Source of the DNA: Tagaea sp965279565
GTDB lineage: Bacteria > Pseudomonadota > Alphaproteobacteria > CACIAM-22H2
Length of the DNA stretch: 64,000 bases
Direction of reading: 5' to 3'
Assembly: GCA_965279565.1 (NCBI GenBank)
Contig: OZ257249.1
Location: 1,488,001-1,552,000, forward strand
Shown here one piece after another: positions 8,892-18,173 of the stretch; positions within the stretch are counted from its first letter, which is position 1, and the number at the start of each line of letters is the position of its first letter. The notes beneath the pieces were generated by a model, which saw only the letters and a list, made by a program, of their open reading frames with translations, did not search any database and had not been told where the DNA came from. The position numbers were made by a program, and so were the translations under genes.

Positions 8892-10346
8892 ATGCCTGAC
8901 GAGATCGTAGAGTCCAGCCCGGGCGCCGCGCGGCGCGCCGCCGTTGCGGCATTCCGCGACGCGAACGAGGGTGCGCGCGAAACATGGCGGCGTCGGCATG
9001 CGTTCTACCACGAGGAAGACGTGCAGGCGCTCCGGTTCCTCGTGTCGACGGGCCGCTCGGTGCTCGCCGTCGGCTGCGGAGACGGCCACCTGCTCGACGC
9101 GCTCGAGCCGCGGCGCGGGCTCGGCATCGATCCGTCGGCGACGGCGATCGAGGTCGCCCGCACGCGCCATCCCCGCCAGGAGTTCCGGCAGGTCGACATC
9201 GAGGCGCCCGACGCGTTCGCGAATCTGGGCGAGACGTTCGACATCATCCTGCTGGCCGACTCGATCGGCTGGCTCGACGACATCGAGGCCGTGTTGTCGC
9301 GCCTGCACGCCGTCTGCCATCCGGACACGCGCATCGTCCTTTCCTACCATGCGCCGGGGTGGGAACCCGCCCTGCGCGCGGCGGACCGCCTCGGCCTCAA
9401 GGCGCCGATGCCGCCGCTCAACTGGCTGGGCATGGCGGAACTCGCGGCACTTGTCGATCTCGCGGGGTTCGAGGTGATCCGCCGCGAGTGGCGCACGCTC
9501 GTCCCGTTCCGCCTGCTTGGGCTCGGCACGCTCTTCAACCGGCTGTTCGCCCCGCTTCCGGCCGTCCGGCGCCTGTGCCTGCGCCACTATCTCGTCGCCC
9601 GGTCGCGCAAGACGATGGCACCGCCGCCGCGTTCCGCCAGCGTCATCATTCCGGCGCGCAACGAGCGCGGCAACATCGAGAGCGCCGTCCGTCGCCTGCC
9701 GCAGTTCTGCGAGCGGGTCGAGATCGTCTTCGTTGAGGGCCATTCCAAGGACGGCACACTCGAAGAGATGCACCGCGTGAAGGCCGCCTATCCCGATCGC
9801 GACATCAAGATCTTCGTGCAGGACGGCAAGGGCAAGGGCGACGCGGTCCGCAAGGGCTTCGACAATTCGACGGGCGACGTGCTGATGATCCTCGACGCCG
9901 ACCTGACGGTGTCGCCCGAGCAGATGCCGAAGTTCTTCCGGCAGATCGCCGAGGGGAACGGCGAGTTCGTCAACGGCACCCGCCTCGTCTATCCGATGGA
10001 GGACGAGGCGATGCGGCCGCTCAACCGCATCGCGAACCACGCGTTCTCGATCATCTTCACGTGGCTGCTGAACCAGCGTTTCACCGATACGCTCTGCGGC
10101 ACCAAGGTGCTGCGACGCGCGCATTACGAAGCGATCGCCGCCAACCGCCTATATTTCGGCGACTTCGATCCGTTCGGCGATTTCGACCTGATCTTCGGCG
10201 CCGTCAAACTCAATCTCAAGGTGGTCGAGATCCCCGTCCGCTATCTCGCCCGCAGCTACGGCGAAACCCAGATCTCGCGTTTCCGCCACGGCTGGCTGCT
10301 TCTCCAGATGGTCGTATTCGCCTGGCGCAAGCTGAAGGCCTATTGA
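8892..10346 (+). CDS. Methyltransferase-glycosyltransferase fusion
   Basis: 484 residues from ATG 8892. Residues ~45-200 are a class I SAM-dependent methyltransferase (VLAVGCGDGHLLDAL as motif I, then GIDPSATAIEVAR, DIILLADSIGWLDD). Residues ~245-480 are a GT2/DPM1-like glycosyltransferase (SVIIPARNERGNIESAV, MILDADLTVSPEQMP, FGDFDLIFGAVK). Both halves keep their key motifs, so the protein may methylate and transfer or modify the same lipid-linked glycan. Its TGA overlaps the galE ATG by one base, which suggests translational coupling. Confidence 0.85.
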   Translation: MPDEIVESSPGAARRAAVAAFRDANEGARETWRRRHAFYHEEDVQALRFLVSTGRSVLAVGCGDGHLLDALEPRRGLGIDPSATAIEVARTRHPRQEFRQVDIEAPDAFANLGETFDIILLADSIGWLDDIEAVLSRLHAVCHPDTRIVLSYHAPGWEPALRAADRLGLKAPMPPLNWLGMAELAALVDLAGFEVIRREWRTLVPFRLLGLGTLFNRLFAPLPAVRRLCLRHYLVARSRKTMAPPPRSASVIIPARNERGNIESAVRRLPQFCERVEIVFVEGHSKDGTLEEMHRVKAAYPDRDIKIFVQDGKGKGDAVRKGFDNSTGDVLMILDADLTVSPEQMPKFFRQIAEGNGEFVNGTRLVYPMEDEAMRPLNRIANHAFSIIFTWLLNQRFTDTLCGTKVLRRAHYEAIAANRLYFGDFDPFGDFDLIFGAVKLNLKVVEIPVRYLARSYGETQISRFRHGWLLLQMVVFAWRKLKAY

Positions 10347-11338
10347 TGGGCGGTCCCGCGATCCTCGTCACAGGCGGAGCCGGCTATGTCGGCGCCCATG
10401 TCTGCCGCGCGCTCGCGGCGGACGGCTTCCTTCCGGTCGCCTACGACGATCTCAGCGCCGGGCATCGCGACTTCGTCAAATGGGGCCCGCTCGTCCACGC
10501 GAAGATCGAGGACGCAGCGGCACTCGACGCGGCGATCGCCGCGCACGCCATCGTCGCGTGCGTGCATCTGGCCGGATCGATTGAGGTCGGCCTGTCGGTG
10601 CGCGAACCGGTGCGCTTCTGGCAGAACAACGTTTCGGGCACGCTTGTCCTGCTCGACAGGCTGCGCGCGGCGAAGGTCGGCGCATTCGTCTTCTCGTCGA
10701 CCGCCGCGGTCTATGGCGAACCGGAAAGCGTGCCGATGGCCGAAGCCCACCCCAAGCGGCCGACAAATCCCTACGGCGAGACGAAGCTGGCGGTCGAGCA
10801 GATCCTCGCGGCCGAGGCGCGCGCGCGCGGCCTTTCATGGATCGCGTTCCGCTATTTCAACGCCGCCGGTTCCGCCTGGGCCGACGGAATCGGCGAGGAC
10901 CATTCGCCGGAAAGCCACCTGATCCCGCTCGCCTGCCAGGCCGCGATGGGCACGCGCCCGCCGCTGACGATCTTCGGCGACGACTACCCCACGCCCGACG
11001 GCACGGCGCTGCGCGACTATATCCACGTCGCCGACCTGGGTGCGGCGCACGTGCAGGGTATTCGCCGTGCGCTGGCCGGCGGAATCGGGGCGCCGTTCAA
11101 TCTGGGGACCGGCACGGGCTATTCGGTGCGCCAGGTCGTCGAGACGGTCGGCCGCATCGCGGGCAAACCCGTGCCGCACGCGTTCGGCGCGCGTCGGCCC
11201 GGCGACAGCCCGGCACTGGTCGCCGATCCGTCGGCGGCCGCACGCGAACTCGGCTGGCGCGCGCAATCCTCCGCACTCGAAACGATCGTCGCCGACGCGT
11301 GGACGTGGCACCAGAAGCGCCACGCGCCTAAAGCTTGA
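10346..11338 (+). CDS. galE: UDP-glucose 4-epimerase
   Basis: 330 residues, extended SDR family. The NAD-binding motif ILVTGGAGYVGAHV is at the N-terminus, the catalytic YGETK (YxxxK) near residue 147, and FSSTAAVYG carries the catalytic Ser/Thr. The C-terminal part has RRPGDSPALVADP, typical of GalE. It interconverts UDP-glucose and UDP-galactose for surface glycans. It is coupled to the preceding fusion protein (TGATG overlap), and its 3' end overlaps the convergent rfbG-like gene by 11 bp. Confidence 0.93.
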   Translation: MGGPAILVTGGAGYVGAHVCRALAADGFLPVAYDDLSAGHRDFVKWGPLVHAKIEDAAALDAAIAAHAIVACVHLAGSIEVGLSVREPVRFWQNNVSGTLVLLDRLRAAKVGAFVFSSTAAVYGEPESVPMAEAHPKRPTNPYGETKLAVEQILAAEARARGLSWIAFRYFNAAGSAWADGIGEDHSPESHLIPLACQAAMGTRPPLTIFGDDYPTPDGTALRDYIHVADLGAAHVQGIRRALAGGIGAPFNLGTGTGYSVRQVVETVGRIAGKPVPHAFGARRPGDSPALVADPSAAARELGWRAQSSALETIVADAWTWHQKRHAPKA

Positions 11339-12359
11339 GATAGGCCTCGATCTGCCGGCGCGTCGCGGCGGCCATGTCGCCGCCCTTGCGCCATTCGGCG
11401 TACCAGGTGGCCGTCCATTCGACAGCCTGTGCGAAGTCGAGCTTCGCCTTCCAGCCCAGCTCGTCGCGCGCGCGATCCGCCGACAGGGTCAAATACGGCG
11501 CTTCGGGCGGGATCTCGGCATTCTCCAGCGTCCAGCCGGGCTTGCCGGCGAAGTGCTTGCCGAACGCGTCGACCAGTTCGGCGACGGTGCGTTTCTCGAC
11601 CGCTTCGGGGCCGAAATTGAACGCGTCGTCGATCGGCCGCGCGGCAAGCGCGAGGTAGCCCGCCAGCGGATCGAGCACATGCTGCCACGGCCGCACCGCG
11701 TTGGGCCGGCGCAGCACCAGCGGCTTGCCCGCCTGGAGGGCGCGCACGGCATCGGGAATCACGCGATGGGCCGCCCAGTCGCCGCCGCCGATCACGTTGC
11801 CCGCACGCGCGGTGGCGAGCGGGACCTTGCCGGCGAAATAGCTTGCCCGGAAACTGTCGACGACGATCTCGCACGCCGCCTTGCTCGCCGAATAGGGATC
11901 GTGCCCGCCGAGCCGGTCGCTTTCGACGAACGCGCGTCCGCCGCCGTCATTGGCATAGACCTTGTCGCTGGTGACGACGAGGATGCGTGCCACACCGGCC
12001 GCCTTGCGGCACGAATCGAGCACGCTCGCGGTGCCGGTCACGTTGGTCGAGAACGTGTCGACCGGATCGGCGAGCGACGGCAGGACCAGTGGCTGAGCGG
12101 CCATATGGATGACGGTCTCGGGCGCGAATTCGGCGACGATCCTGGCGAGGCGCGCCGCGTCGCGGATGTCGCAGATCTCGTGGCGCGCGCAGCGTTTCGT
12201 GCCGTCGATCAGCGCGAACAGGGAAGGCGACGTCGGCGGATCGAGCGAGACGCCGCAGACCTTGGCGCCGAGCATCTCGAGCCAGACGAGCAGCCACGCA
12301 CCCTTGAAGCCGGTATGTCCGGTCAGCAGAACGCGCTTGCCCGCGAAGGAATCGCCCAT
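11328..12359 (-). CDS. rfbG: CDP-glucose 4,6-dehydratase
   Basis: 343 residues, extended SDR. The NAD motif is LLTGHTGFKGAWL (GHTGFKG is diagnostic of CDP-glucose 4,6-dehydratases), the catalytic YSASK is at ~160, and PWQHVLDPLAGYLALA is the substrate-side motif. It makes CDP-4-keto-6-deoxyglucose, the precursor of 3,6-dideoxy sugars and related residues. The usual partner rfbF (glucose-1-phosphate cytidylyltransferase) is not in the window. It converges on galE with an 11-bp overlap that includes a HindIII-like AAGCTT palindrome. Confidence 0.88.
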   Translation of the reverse strand: MGDSFAGKRVLLTGHTGFKGAWLLVWLEMLGAKVCGVSLDPPTSPSLFALIDGTKRCARHEICDIRDAARLARIVAEFAPETVIHMAAQPLVLPSLADPVDTFSTNVTGTASVLDSCRKAAGVARILVVTSDKVYANDGGGRAFVESDRLGGHDPYSASKAACEIVVDSFRASYFAGKVPLATARAGNVIGGGDWAAHRVIPDAVRALQAGKPLVLRRPNAVRPWQHVLDPLAGYLALAARPIDDAFNFGPEAVEKRTVAELVDAFGKHFAGKPGWTLENAEIPPEAPYLTLSADRARDELGWKAKLDFAQAVEWTATWYAEWRKGGDMAAATRRQIEAYLKL

Positions 12360-12391
12360 GGGCGGACCCTATCGCGCGACGCGGGGCACGC

Positions 12392-13702
12392 TCAAGCCTG
12401 CCGCACGAGGCGCGCGGCGTAGAACCCGTCCATCCCGCCGGCCTCGGCCCAGTGGCAAGGCAGCGTGACGAGATCGCCGTCGTCCGACACGAGTGTCGCG
12501 TCGCCGCCGATCTCGGCCGGGTCCACGCGTCGGCGGACGAAGGCCTTGTTGCGCGCAAGGAACGCGGCGACGCGGCTGCGGCCTTCGCGCGGATCGAGCG
12601 AACACACGGCGTAGACGAGCGTGCCGCCCGGCGCCGTCATCGCGGCGGCGGCGTCGAGCAGGCGGTCCTGCACGCCGACTAGCTTGTCGGCGTCGGCCGG
12701 CGATTTGAGGTACGCGATCTCGGGATTGCGGCGCAGCGTGCCGCTGGCCGTGCACGGCGCGTCGAGCAGCACGTGCCCGACGGGTGCCTCGGGCTTCCAC
12801 GCGGCGACGTCGGCGGCCACGCATGTCGCCGTCAGGCCCGTGCGCGCGAGATTCTCGCGCAGGCGGCCGAGCCGGCCGGCCGACTGGTCGACCGCGACGA
12901 CGCGCGCCCCGGCGGCGGCGAGTTGCAGCGTCTTGCCGCCCGGTGCGGCACACAGATCGAGCACGTCCTTGCCTGACACATCGCCGAGCAGGCGGGCGGG
13001 GAGAGCGGCGGCGGCGTCCTGCACCCACCACGCGCCCTCGGCGAAACCGGGCAGTTCGGTCACGCCGCCACCGTCGGCCAGCCGCAGCGAGCCGTTAGGC
13101 AGCAGGCGGGCCCCCAACTTCGCGGCCCAGCCTTCGGAATCCGCCTTGACCGACAGGTCGAGCGGCGGTTCGCCGGCATGTACGGCGGCAACGGCGCGCG
13201 CGTCCGCCTCGCCATGTGCCGTCGACAGCACGTGCCACAGCCAGGGCGGGGTATCGAGGCGGGCGGCGTCGAGTTCGGCCAGCATGGCCTTGCCGTCGCG
13301 CGCCACGCGGCGCAGGACCGCGTTGACGAGGCCCTTCAGCTTCTCCTCGCGCCGGCCGCACAGCGCCACGGTCTCGCCGACCGCGGCATGGTCGGGCGTG
13401 TCGAGCAGCAGCAGTTGGGCCGCCCCCAGCCGCAGGATCGTCTCGACCGGCTGGGGCGGGGCACCCTTGTCCAGACACTTGGCCAGCACGCCGTCGAGGC
13501 TGCCGCGCCGGCGCAGCACGCTGGCGGCCAGCAGCCGGGCGAAGGCGCGGTCGCGCGGCTCGAGATCGGCAAAACCGCGCACGAGGCCGGCCGCCTCGTC
13601 GAGCGTGCGGTATTTCTGGAGCACCTGATCCAACAGGTCGCGGGCGACCGTGCGGGCCGATGCCACGGCTTGTGGGCGCTTGTCTTTCCGGGGCTTGGCC
13701 AT
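12392..13702 (-). CDS. rsmB: 16S rRNA (cytosine-967-C5)-methyltransferase RsmB
   Basis: 436 residues. Residues ~10-140 are a NusB-like RNA-binding domain (ARDLLDQVLQKYRTLDEAAG). Residues ~225-430 are the m5C methyltransferase domain with motif I DLCAAPGGKTLQLA, the motif IV Cys in LLDAPCTASGTLRRNP, and the motif VI catalytic Cys in VYAVCSLDPREG. It methylates 16S rRNA. It lies downstream of htpX on the same strand, a common alphaproteobacterial arrangement, with a small opposite-strand ORF between them. Confidence 0.93.
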   Translation of the reverse strand: MAKPRKDKRPQAVASARTVARDLLDQVLQKYRTLDEAAGLVRGFADLEPRDRAFARLLAASVLRRRGSLDGVLAKCLDKGAPPQPVETILRLGAAQLLLLDTPDHAAVGETVALCGRREEKLKGLVNAVLRRVARDGKAMLAELDAARLDTPPWLWHVLSTAHGEADARAVAAVHAGEPPLDLSVKADSEGWAAKLGARLLPNGSLRLADGGGVTELPGFAEGAWWVQDAAAALPARLLGDVSGKDVLDLCAAPGGKTLQLAAAGARVVAVDQSAGRLGRLRENLARTGLTATCVAADVAAWKPEAPVGHVLLDAPCTASGTLRRNPEIAYLKSPADADKLVGVQDRLLDAAAAMTAPGGTLVYAVCSLDPREGRSRVAAFLARNKAFVRRRVDPAEIGGDATLVSDDGDLVTLPCHWAEAGGMDGFYAARLVRQA

Positions 13703-13811
13703 GGGCGACGCAAAATGGGCGATCGCGCGCCGCGGTTCAAGGAATAAGCGGCATGGCTCTTGCGTTCTGATCGGGAATAGGGAATCGATACGCGCCCACG
13801 GAAAAGCCGCA

Positions 13812-13970
13812 ATGACCGATTTCGCCCCGATCCGCAGTTCGCGCCCCCGCTCGATGAGCCGCCTTCAGGCGCTCGCCCTTGCGGTGGTCCTGATTCTCGG
13901 CGGCATGGCGATCGCACGGGCGGACCGCGCGGCCGACCTTCCGGCAGTCGCTCCAGTCGTTTCCCAGTAA
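13812..13970 (+). CDS. Small single-pass membrane or secreted protein (hypothetical)
   Basis: 52 residues, with one hydrophobic stretch (LQALALAVVLILGGMAIA) that would be a signal anchor or signal peptide ending near ARADRA. A basic N-terminus precedes it. It sits on the opposite strand between rsmB and htpX and stops 8 bp before the htpX stop. I recognise no family. The short length and weak ribosome-binding site leave real doubt that it is translated. Confidence 0.4.
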   Translation: MTDFAPIRSSRPRSMSRLQALALAVVLILGGMAIARADRAADLPAVAPVVSQ

Positions 13971-13977
13971 GCCGGCT

Positions 13978-14892
13978 TCAGCCCCAAGGACTCCTGCGCC
14001 GGCGACCCGTCACCGGCACCGACGTGCGCCGCACGCTTCCGCCCGCCGCCATCTCGCGCGCCTGCTCCGCCAGGGCCGCGATGCGGTTGGCCGGGTTCGG
14101 GTGCGTCGAGAACAGGTTGTCCATTCCGGCACCCGTCAGCGGGTTCATGATGAACAGGTGCGCGGTCGCGGGGTTGCGCTCGGCCGCGTCGCTCGGGATG
14201 TGCGCGACACCCTGCGCGATCTTCTCGAGGGCGGAGGCGAGCGCCATCGGGTCGCCGCAGATCTCGCCGCCCGCGCGGTCGGCCGCGTATTCGCGCGAGC
14301 GGCTGATCGCCATCTGCACGAGGCTCGCCGCCAGCGGGGCGACGATCATGACCGCGATGGTGCCGACGATGCCGAGCCCGCCGCGCTCGCGGTTGCCGCC
14401 GCCGAACATCATCGCGAAATTGGCGAGCATGCCGATGGCGCCTGCGATCGTCGCGGTCACGGTCATGATCAGCGTATCGCGGTTCTTCACGTGCGCGAGC
14501 TCGTGCGCCATCACGGCACCGACCTCGCGTTCGTCGAGCATCTCGAGCAGGCCGCGCGTGGCCGCCACCGCCGCGTTCTCGGGATTTCGGCCGGTGGCGA
14601 ACGCGTTGGGCTGCGGATCGTCGATCAGATAGACCTTCGGCATCGGCAGGCCGGCATTGGCGGCCAGGCCCGCGACGATGGCGTGGAAGCGGGGGGCCTC
14701 GTCCGGGCCGACCTCGCGCGCGCCGTACATGGACAGCACCATCTTGTCGGCGTTCCAGTAGGCGAACAGGTTCATGCCGGCGGCAACCACGAAGGCGACA
14801 AGCATGCCTCCCTCGCCGCCGAGCATGAAGCCGATGGTGAGGAATAGGCCGGTCATGGCGGCGAGCAGAATTGCGGTCTTGGCGTAGTTCAT
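13978..14892 (-). CDS. htpX: Protease HtpX (M48 zinc metalloprotease)
   Basis: 304 residues. Membrane segments lie at ~5-25 and ~28-46, with two more at ~150-205. The zinc motif HELAH is in VMAHELAHVKNRDT and the downstream Glu is in SREYAADRAGG. HtpX degrades damaged inner-membrane proteins with the catalytic site facing the cytoplasm. The C-terminal tail VTGRRRRSPWG is short and basic. It is probably co-transcribed with rsmB. Confidence 0.93.
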   Translation of the reverse strand: MNYAKTAILLAAMTGLFLTIGFMLGGEGGMLVAFVVAAGMNLFAYWNADKMVLSMYGAREVGPDEAPRFHAIVAGLAANAGLPMPKVYLIDDPQPNAFATGRNPENAAVAATRGLLEMLDEREVGAVMAHELAHVKNRDTLIMTVTATIAGAIGMLANFAMMFGGGNRERGGLGIVGTIAVMIVAPLAASLVQMAISRSREYAADRAGGEICGDPMALASALEKIAQGVAHIPSDAAERNPATAHLFIMNPLTGAGMDNLFSTHPNPANRIAALAEQAREMAAGGSVRRTSVPVTGRRRRSPWG

Positions 14893-15056
14893 GCGCTATC
14901 AGGTATGTGCGGCAAGGCGTCGGTTCAAGGCTTGCTCTCTGCCGCCGGTCGGCCTATACGCGCATATGGGTACCACAGAGAACGCACTATCTATAGTACG
15001 CGCGCGGCCGCTCGCGTCAGACGGCCTGCCTTCCAATCGGTGACGGGACCCTGACC

Positions 15057-17243
15057 TTGCCGTCCAGATTTCCCGCCGGCACGAAGCGGATCGCCGCGGT
15101 CATCCTGACCGTCGGAGCGGCCGCACTCGTCCTGCAGGCGGTCGATGCGCCCGAACTCCTGCGGCGCCTGTCGCAGGCCGATCCGGCGGCGGCGCTGACC
15201 GTCGCGTTGCTGTTCGTTGCCAGCGCCGTCGTTTCCGCCTGGCGGCTGCACAGATCGCTCGCATTTTTCGGCGCACCCGTGCCATTCGCGCTTTCGTTCC
15301 GTGCCGCCGTGGCGGGGCTCGTGTCGAGTCTCGTCATCCTTGGCATCTTCGGCGCGCTTGCCGGCCGGCAGGCCGTCCTGCGGCGGGCCGGCGTGTCGGC
15401 CGGCACGGGCGCGCTGACCGTCGCGACGGAACGGCTGGCGGTTGCGGTGGTCAGCGGCGCCTTCTGCGCGGTTGCGGCCGCCCTGCTCTATGCCGAGGAC
15501 GTCGTGGGCCAGATCGTCGGCCGGTTCTCGCTCGTTCCGCTTGCATTGGTCTGCGCAACCGTCGGAGTCTGGCATTTCCGCCACGCCAAAAGCCGTCTGG
15601 AACGCCGGCTGGCGTCGGCACTGGTCGCGCCGGCTACGGCGCTGCGCGCGGGCGAAATGCTGTTCCTGGCCACCATCAGCCAGGGACTGTCGGTCGCGGC
15701 CTATGTTGTCGCGGCGCGCTCGATCGGCGTCGAGGCCGGCATCGGCGGACTGATGCTTGCCGGAGCCGTCGTCAGCTTTGCGGCAAGCCTGCCGATCAGC
15801 GTGAACGGCTGGGGCGTGCGCGAGATCGCGGCCGTATCCGCATTCGGCGCCCTCGGCGTGGCGGCGGAGCCGGCCGTGGCACTGTCGATCCTCGTCGGCC
15901 TGTGCGCCACCGTCGCCGTCGTGGCGCTCGCACCCGTCCTGGCGCTGCGCGTGCGCGAGCACGTTCCGGCGATGCCGACCGCCGGCGAACCGGCACGCCT
16001 CGATCTCGACGCCGTCTTCGCTTTCCTTGCGGCGATCGCGGCCTGCATCCTTGTCTTCTTCCAGACGCACGTGTTCGTTTTTGGCGCATACATATCGGTC
16101 AATCTCGCAGATCCGGTCGCCCTGCTTGCCCTGGGGGCGGCGGCCGTCGCTGCCGTGTCGGCGCGCGCGCGGCCGGCCTGGCTGTCGCCGGGGCTCGCCG
16201 CCTGGTTCCTCGCTACGACGTTCGTCCTGCTCTGCGGTTTCGCCGTTGGTGCCGCCGATTTCGGCGTCACGGGATGGGCGCTCAACAACCGCGTCTTCGG
16301 ATGGTTTGTGCTGCTCGGCTACTTCTGCATCGGCGCCGCCGTGGCGGGCGCGCTCGGGCGCCACGGAGTGCGGCGCATCCTCGAGACGATCGTGCTTGTC
16401 GCGGCCGTGATCGTGCTCGCCTACTCGATCGAACGCTTGATGCCGCTCTACGGCTTCGGCGAGTGGCCGTCGACGTTCGACTATTCCGGCTATGCCGCGA
16501 ACCGCAATGCCTTCGCGTTCCAGCTTCTCGTCGCGGCGAGTGCCGCTCTCGCGGTGTGCCTCGCGACGCAGCGGCGACCGACGCGATGGCTCGACGCGCA
16601 TGCGGCGGCACTCGGCCTAATCGTGTTCGGCATCTGGCAGACGCGTTCGCTTGCCGGCGCCATCACGGGGGCAAGCGTGCTTCTGGTCGTCGGATTTCTC
16701 GGTGACGCGACGCGCAGCCTGGCAATGCGCGGCATCGTCTGGTCGTTCGCGTTCTTCGCGCTGCATGAGGGTGCGACCTGGATCGGGCTCTGGTCGCCGA
16801 GTTCGGGTGGCGACATCGCTTTCTACACGCAGCCGCCCGCGATGCTGCGGGGAACCAGTCTCGCGGAACGCTTCCTCAGCATCCGGCAGGGCATCGAGCT
16901 CTGGCTCGCGCATCCGGTCTTCGGCGCCGGGCTCGGTGCGTTCCACCGGCTGGGTCTCGGCAGCGTCATCAGCCAACTCGTCATCCACTCGACGCCGATC
17001 TGGGTGCTGGCCGAATTCGGTCTGGTCGGTGTGTTCGTGGTTGCGAGCTATCCGATGCTGCGGATCTTCGAATGGGTCCGCGGTGCCGGCCGCGAGCGGT
17101 CGGTGCGTGGCGTGTTCCTCGTCGGCCTGATGCTGCTGTTCATCCTGTTCGCGCTGGCGCACGAGATTTCCTACCAGCGGATATTCTGGCTGGCGCTGGG
17201 TGCCGCCGTCGGGCTGACCGCGACGCGGCGAACGCCGACCTGA
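15057..17243 (+). CDS. Polytopic fusion: LPG-synthase-TM/flippase-like domain plus O-antigen ligase-like domain
   Basis: 728 residues, starting at TTG 15057; no ATG or GTG start is in frame nearby. Residues ~10-305 resemble the lysylphosphatidylglycerol synthase transmembrane (UPF0104/AglD2-like) family, including LPISVNGWGVREIAAV, which matches its conserved GWGVRE motif. Residues ~315-725 resemble the O-antigen ligase/polymerase (Wzy_C) family, with the periplasmic-loop pattern LAHPVFGAGLGAFHRLG and IHSTPIWVLAEFGLVGV. About 20 membrane segments are expected. The first domain family is linked to lipid flipping and the second joins glycans to acceptors, so a combined lipid-linked glycan handling role is inferred. 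Confidence 0.7.
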   Translation: MPSRFPAGTKRIAAVILTVGAAALVLQAVDAPELLRRLSQADPAAALTVALLFVASAVVSAWRLHRSLAFFGAPVPFALSFRAAVAGLVSSLVILGIFGALAGRQAVLRRAGVSAGTGALTVATERLAVAVVSGAFCAVAAALLYAEDVVGQIVGRFSLVPLALVCATVGVWHFRHAKSRLERRLASALVAPATALRAGEMLFLATISQGLSVAAYVVAARSIGVEAGIGGLMLAGAVVSFAASLPISVNGWGVREIAAVSAFGALGVAAEPAVALSILVGLCATVAVVALAPVLALRVREHVPAMPTAGEPARLDLDAVFAFLAAIAACILVFFQTHVFVFGAYISVNLADPVALLALGAAAVAAVSARARPAWLSPGLAAWFLATTFVLLCGFAVGAADFGVTGWALNNRVFGWFVLLGYFCIGAAVAGALGRHGVRRILETIVLVAAVIVLAYSIERLMPLYGFGEWPSTFDYSGYAANRNAFAFQLLVAASAALAVCLATQRRPTRWLDAHAAALGLIVFGIWQTRSLAGAITGASVLLVVGFLGDATRSLAMRGIVWSFAFFALHEGATWIGLWSPSSGGDIAFYTQPPAMLRGTSLAERFLSIRQGIELWLAHPVFGAGLGAFHRLGLGSVISQLVIHSTPIWVLAEFGLVGVFVVASYPMLRIFEWVRGAGRERSVRGVFLVGLMLLFILFALAHEISYQRIFWLALGAAVGLTATRRTPT

Positions 17244-17305
17244 GAAGCGCCGGCCCCCCTTTCTTGGCTTGCCGGGGTGGGGCAAAAACCGCATATGCTT
17301 GCCGC

Positions 17306-17470
17306 ATGAGCGACACCGAAACGAAGAAACCCGGCGGCGATCCGGCGAAGGCCCCTGAAGCGAAGCCCGCCGCCGCGCCGAAGCCGGCCGCCGAGATCGG
17401 CGGGCCCAAGGGGCCCGAGCCGACGCGCTACGGCGACTGGGAGCGCGCGGGGCGCTGCGTCGATTTCTGA
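17306..17470 (+). CDS. Succinate dehydrogenase assembly factor 4 (SDHAF4/DUF1674)
   Basis: 54 residues. The C-terminal half GGPKGPEPTRYGDWERAGRC ending in VDF is the signature of the SDHAF4 (DUF1674) family. The N-terminus is a Lys/Ala/Pro-rich, probably disordered tail. Family members bind flavinylated SdhA and help build succinate dehydrogenase. It stands apart from sdh genes here. The frame of the next gene overlaps its 3' end if that gene uses a non-canonical start. Confidence 0.9.
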   Translation: MSDTETKKPGGDPAKAPEAKPAAAPKPAAEIGGPKGPEPTRYGDWERAGRCVDF

Positions 17471-17564
17471 CCGGCCGCAGCATCCGGGCGGGCCGCACGC
17501 CTTCGCGCGCGCCGAAGCGCTTGCGCACCCGCTCGCCTTCGTCGCCGTCCTGTTCGTCGCGTGG

Positions 17565-18173
17565 GTGCTGCGCCTCGTCGCGCTGCCGGTAAGCGACCTC
17601 GCGGCCGAGAACGTCGCCGACGCGCGCATGATCGCCGAACTCTGGCGGCTGGCGATCTGGCTCGCCCTGCCGCTCGCCTGGCTCTTCTGGATCGAGCGCG
17701 TCGATCCGCGCGTGGCGGGCGACCAGCGCCCGGGCCAGCGCGCATGGCTGGGCTGGCTCGTGGCTCTTCTCGCCACGATCGGCGCGCGCGGTCTGGAAGT
17801 GCTCGCCGGATCCGACTGGATCGCGATCCCGCCCGTCCCGCGCCAGAGCTTCCTGGTGGCGAGCGTCAGCCTGCTGTTCGCGGCGATCTGCGAGGAATAC
17901 GTGTTCCGCGGCTTCGTACTGAAAAGCCTGCGCCGGCGCATGGCGTTCTGGCCGGCCAACGCGGCGACGGCCGGCCTCTATGCCGCGATACTCGCACCGG
18001 GCTGGGTGGCGCTGGTCGATCTCGATGCCGGCGGCTTCGGCTACCTGTTCGCGTCGGTCTTCCTGTTCGGGCTGCTGCTGGGCTGGCTCGTGCGCCAGAC
18101 CGGGACGGTCTGGGTCGCGGTCGCGGCACATTTCTTCAACGATTTCCTGCAGGGTTTCGGCTTCCCCGCCTGA
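17565..18173 (+). CDS. CPBP family intramembrane protease
   Basis: 202 residues from GTG 17565. The CPBP/Abi motifs are present: ICEEYVFRGFVL (EExxxR) and AHFFNDFLQG (HxxxN). There are six to seven hydrophobic segments. In bacteria the family is an intramembrane Glu-type protease, but the substrate is usually unknown. The reading frame stays open upstream and encodes another hydrophobic helix (PLAFVAVLFVAWVLRLVAL), yet contains no ATG, GTG or TTG before 17565. An ATT at 17463, just inside the SDHAF4 stop, would give a sensible N-terminus. The start is therefore uncertain. Confidence 0.75.
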   Translation: MLRLVALPVSDLAAENVADARMIAELWRLAIWLALPLAWLFWIERVDPRVAGDQRPGQRAWLGWLVALLATIGARGLEVLAGSDWIAIPPVPRQSFLVASVSLLFAAICEEYVFRGFVLKSLRRRMAFWPANAATAGLYAAILAPGWVALVDLDAGGFGYLFASVFLFGLLLGWLVRQTGTVWVAVAAHFFNDFLQGFGFPA

